From: an uncultured Fibrobacterota bacterium
GTDB taxonomy: Bacteria > Fibrobacterota > Chitinivibrionia > Chitinivibrionales > Chitinispirillaceae
Direction of reading: 5' to 3'
Length of the DNA stretch: 5,811 nt
Assembly (NCBI GenBank): GCA_903888815.1
Contig: CAISVC010000495.1
Coordinates: 1 to 5,811, forward strand
The translations under genes and the position numbers were made by a program. Positions 3,798-5,811 of this stretch are shown here, piece by piece. Position 1 is the first letter of the stretch. Each line of letters begins with the position of its first letter. The notes beneath the pieces were generated by a model. It did no database searches. It was not told the origin of the DNA and was given only the letters and a program-made list of their open reading frames with translations.

Positions 3798-5811
3798 TTA
3801 CTGCGTTGACCCGCCCATCTGCTCGATCGTTATCTTGAGTGCCTCGAAGTTGTCCTTATCGAGATTTGTCTTGAGGAACTGCTGGTGCTGCTTGAACAGT
3901 TTTGACGCATCGTCCACACGGTTGTCGCCGAGGAGCAGGTAGATTTCTTCGGAGCGTTTCTGTGCCATATCAGCCGGAGCGATTACGGCGCGGGAGGTGC
4001 CTTTTTCAGCGTCTTTTATCTGTGCGTTGATTGCATCACGGACTTTCTGCAGCCGCCCCATGTCGTATTTCTTCTTGTCAATTAATCCGTTCTGCACCTG
4101 AAGTTCCATGACTGCGGTGGAAAGCGCATCGCGGAAGTCGCGCAGCGCCGATGCGGTGTCTTTCTGCGCTTCTTTTTTTGAGGCTGTCGCAACAATGAGC
4201 TCATTTTTTTTCTGTTCCAGGGCTGCGCTTCGTTTGACGATTTCATTATGCGCGGCAACGAGAAGGCCGGCCTGACGTTTGCTTTCATCGAGGCTGTCCT
4301 GGCTTGCCTTGTCCCGCCGCTGCTGCAGGTCGGCGAGATCTTTTCCCTTGACCTCGATCATGGCGCTGATGCTCCTGACGGTGAGCTCATAAGGCTGCAG
4401 GGTATTCGCCGTAGTGCTGCCTGCGGCGGTTTTGATGCTGTCGTCACGCGCCCGGTTGCATTCGGCGGTGGCGTCCGCGACCTCTTTCTGAAGGCCGGCG
4501 ATCATTTTTTCACGCTCCGCGACGCGGGGATTTGTTTTCTGCGAGAACTGCTTGACAACGTCTTCCGCCGCCGCGCTGTCCTGCCGCGCCAGATCGCGCC
4601 GGGAGATCATTTCGGCGAGATCCATTTCCGCAAGGTTGACGAGGCTGTCGTAATGGCGCTTATCCTCGTTAAGCCGTTCATCAGTGCCATCTTTTGAAGC
4701 ATTAACCATTGCGTCACGTACGTTTTTCAGGCGTGCTATTTCTTTTTTTTTCTTATCAATTGAGCTGTTATGCATCTGAATTTCCATGGTCGACGTGGCG
4801 ACCGCCTCACGGTAGCTGCGCTGCGAGGGATCCATTTCTTTCTGGGCCTGATTTTTTACGGTCATTGCAAGCGCGAGTTCGTTTTTTTTCTGTTCCAGGG
4901 AGGCGTTTCGCTTGACGATTTCATTATGGGCCGCGGCAAGAAGGTCTTTCTGGTGCTTGTCCCCCTCGGTATTGTCCTGGCCTGCTTTTTCCAGCCGCTG
5001 GTTCATGTCGGTGAGTTCTTTTTCCCTGAGCGACATCAAGGCATCAATGCTCTTGATCGACTGCTGAAAGGGCTGCAGAACGGCTGCGATTTTACCGGCG
5101 GTTTTGATACTGTCGTCGCGAACGCTGTTATATTCTGCAGTAGCGTCCGTAACATCCTTCTGCCGGGCAGCAACGGCGATGTCGCGGTCAGTGATGCCGG
5201 ACAACAGTTTCTGCGAGGCTTTGCGGATGTTGTTGTCCGCGTTGCTGCTGTCCTGCCGGGCATTATCCCGCCGTGAAGTGATTGCAGAGAGTTCCTTTTC
5301 GGCGATAGCGATCAGGCTGTCGTAATAGTGCTTATCATCGTTGAGGCGGGCAAGCGCGTCCGCTTTTTGCCCGTTAAGCCCCGCGATATCGCCCTGCGCG
5401 TTTTCAATCGATTTGCCGACAGCAGCTATCTGCTGCGAAATTTTCCGCGCATCGTCATTCTTGTGATCTTGGGCGGCAAGCGCGAGCCTTTTGAGAGAAT
5501 CACTTTGCATCTGGAGGGCACCGATTTCCTTGTTTAAATCGTAAAGCACGGTGGCGAGCACAGCGGGGGGAGGGGAGAGATTTTTTATCTGTTCCTCCTG
5601 CTTCTTAACAAGAGCGATACTGTCCTGACGCAGCTTGTCGCTTTTCGCCGACAGGTTCATGATCTCCTGCTGCTTTGCCGCAGCGAGGTCGTCATTCTTT
5701 TTCTTTTCTGCAAGCGCGGCGGTCTGGAGCTGCCTGCTTTTTTCCTGAATAGCGGCGGTTGACTGCTTCGCCTTATCGCGCTCGGCCGTATTCCGGTCGA
5801 TTTCGTTCTGC
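3798..5811 (-). CDS. Large coiled-coil protein with tandem repeats (C-terminal 670 residues)
   Basis: The frame is open from the right edge to a TAA at 3798, so the N-terminus lies outside the window; the Met at 5660 is internal because coiled-coil sequence of the same kind continues upstream of it. I recognise no family. Nearly all of the visible 670 residues are charged, Ala/Lys/Glu/Gln-rich helix of coiled-coil character, interrupted by a Pro-Pro-Pro hinge (about residues 80-82). Two tandem units of about 225 residues follow, starting at RLNDDKHYYDSL (155) and RLNEDKRHYDSL (379). The last 55 residues differ: EEIYLLLGDNRVDDASKLFKQ begins what looks like a helical hairpin of TPR style, ending MGGSTQ. 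No ATPase motif or transmembrane segment is visible, so an SMC-type role is unsupported; an N-terminal signal or anchor could lie upstream. A structural or scaffolding role, cytoplasmic or periplasmic, is inference. It is convergent with the secreted protein, and no gene follows on its strand here. Confidence 0.85.
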   Translation of the reverse strand, partial: QNEIDRNTAERDKAKQSTAAIQEKSRQLQTAALAEKKKNDDLAAAKQQEIMNLSAKSDKLRQDSIALVKKQEEQIKNLSPPPAVLATVLYDLNKEIGALQMQSDSLKRLALAAQDHKNDDARKISQQIAAVGKSIENAQGDIAGLNGQKADALARLNDDKHYYDSLIAIAEKELSAITSRRDNARQDSSNADNNIRKASQKLLSGITDRDIAVAARQKDVTDATAEYNSVRDDSIKTAGKIAAVLQPFQQSIKSIDALMSLREKELTDMNQRLEKAGQDNTEGDKHQKDLLAAAHNEIVKRNASLEQKKNELALAMTVKNQAQKEMDPSQRSYREAVATSTMEIQMHNSSIDKKKKEIARLKNVRDAMVNASKDGTDERLNEDKRHYDSLVNLAEMDLAEMISRRDLARQDSAAAEDVVKQFSQKTNPRVAEREKMIAGLQKEVADATAECNRARDDSIKTAAGSTTANTLQPYELTVRSISAMIEVKGKDLADLQQRRDKASQDSLDESKRQAGLLVAAHNEIVKRSAALEQKKNELIVATASKKEAQKDTASALRDFRDALSTAVMELQVQNGLIDKKKYDMGRLQKVRDAINAQIKDAEKGTSRAVIAPADMAQKRSEEIYLLLGDNRVDDASKLFKQHQQFLKTNLDKDNFEALKITIEQMGGSTQ
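4011..4676 (-). repeat. Coiled-coil repeat unit 2 (about 222 residues)
   Basis: Second unit, directly abutting the first. Landmarks: RLNEDKRHYDSL, SRRDLARQDS, VADATAECNRARDDSIKTA, LQPY, HNEIVKRSAALEQKKNEL, GLIDKKKYDMGRLQKVRDAI. Between units the HNEIVKR block matches at about 16 of 18 residues, while the segment between the SRRD and ATAE blocks has diverged strongly. This is consistent with an old internal duplication with selectively retained segments. Confidence 0.87.
4677..5348 (-). repeat. Coiled-coil repeat unit 1 (about 224 residues)
   Basis: First of two tandem in-frame units in the coiled-coil gene. Landmarks in order: RLNDDKHYYDSL, SRRDNARQDS, VTDATAEYNSVRDDSIKTA, LQPF, HNEIVKRNASLEQKKNEL, SSIDKKKKEIARLKNVRDAM. 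The same landmarks recur in unit 2 after 224-226 residues. DNA similarity persists in patches, for example 4875-4928 against 4197-4250. Confidence 0.87.

Noticed and set aside
4248..5276. Several open frames of 68-168 codons on the plus strand, and shorter minus-strand frames, within the coiled-coil gene
   Set aside because: All lie within the repeat-rich coiled-coil gene. Similar frames recur at equivalent places in both repeat units (GEIFSLDLDHG/GEFFFPERHQG), as expected of shadows of a duplicated sequence.

Overview
The window looks like a piece of a Gram-negative bacterial chromosome. It carries a tRNA gene, one housekeeping gene (ispE, MEP isoprenoid pathway), a PilZ-domain signalling protein and three lineage-restricted envelope-type or structural genes. 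Two features suggest the FCB side of the tree, for instance a Fibrobacterota relative: a secreted protein ending in a short module like a type IX secretion (T9SS) or Fibrobacter-type C-terminal sorting domain, and a small exported beta-rich protein with a DPSR...SHSMSFG...SGGG pattern. This placement is inference. No phage, transposase, CRISPR or plasmid gene is visible, so the segment reads as ordinary chromosome with poorly characterised genes.

Layout from left to right. Positions 1-87 hold no complete gene; a possible start of a leftward gene lies at the very edge (25-1). A tRNA-Val(CAC) gene lies on the minus strand (161-88). Its apparent sigma-70 promoter overlaps the end of the upstream minus-strand PilZ gene (576-202). 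A divergent spacer (577-710) separates PilZ from ispE (711-1562, plus). ispE converges, with an 18-base gap, on a small exported predicted beta-barrel protein (2051-1581, minus). A 228-base AT-rich divergent spacer follows, with a 14-bp perfect palindrome and a good sigma-70 promoter. It leads into a 470-residue secreted protein (2280-3692, plus) with two LamG/concanavalin-like domains and a sorting-type C-terminus. A 105-base convergent spacer holds a strong C-tract/G-tract hairpin resembling dispersed palindromic repeats. The last 2 kb is the C-terminal 670 residues of a large coiled-coil protein (minus strand, 5' end beyond the window), built from two tandem copies of a roughly 225-residue unit.

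The genes do not form one operon: strands alternate and the three rightmost genes have separate control regions. The clearest possible functional link is the divergent pair at 2051/2280, both exported and sharing one intergenic region. The most notable points are substitutions at two normally conserved active-site positions of IspE, the tandem-repeat architecture of the coiled-coil protein, and the two-lectin-like-domain protein with a sorting tail. I found no convincing wholly new system; the three uncharacterised genes are the best candidates for new biology.
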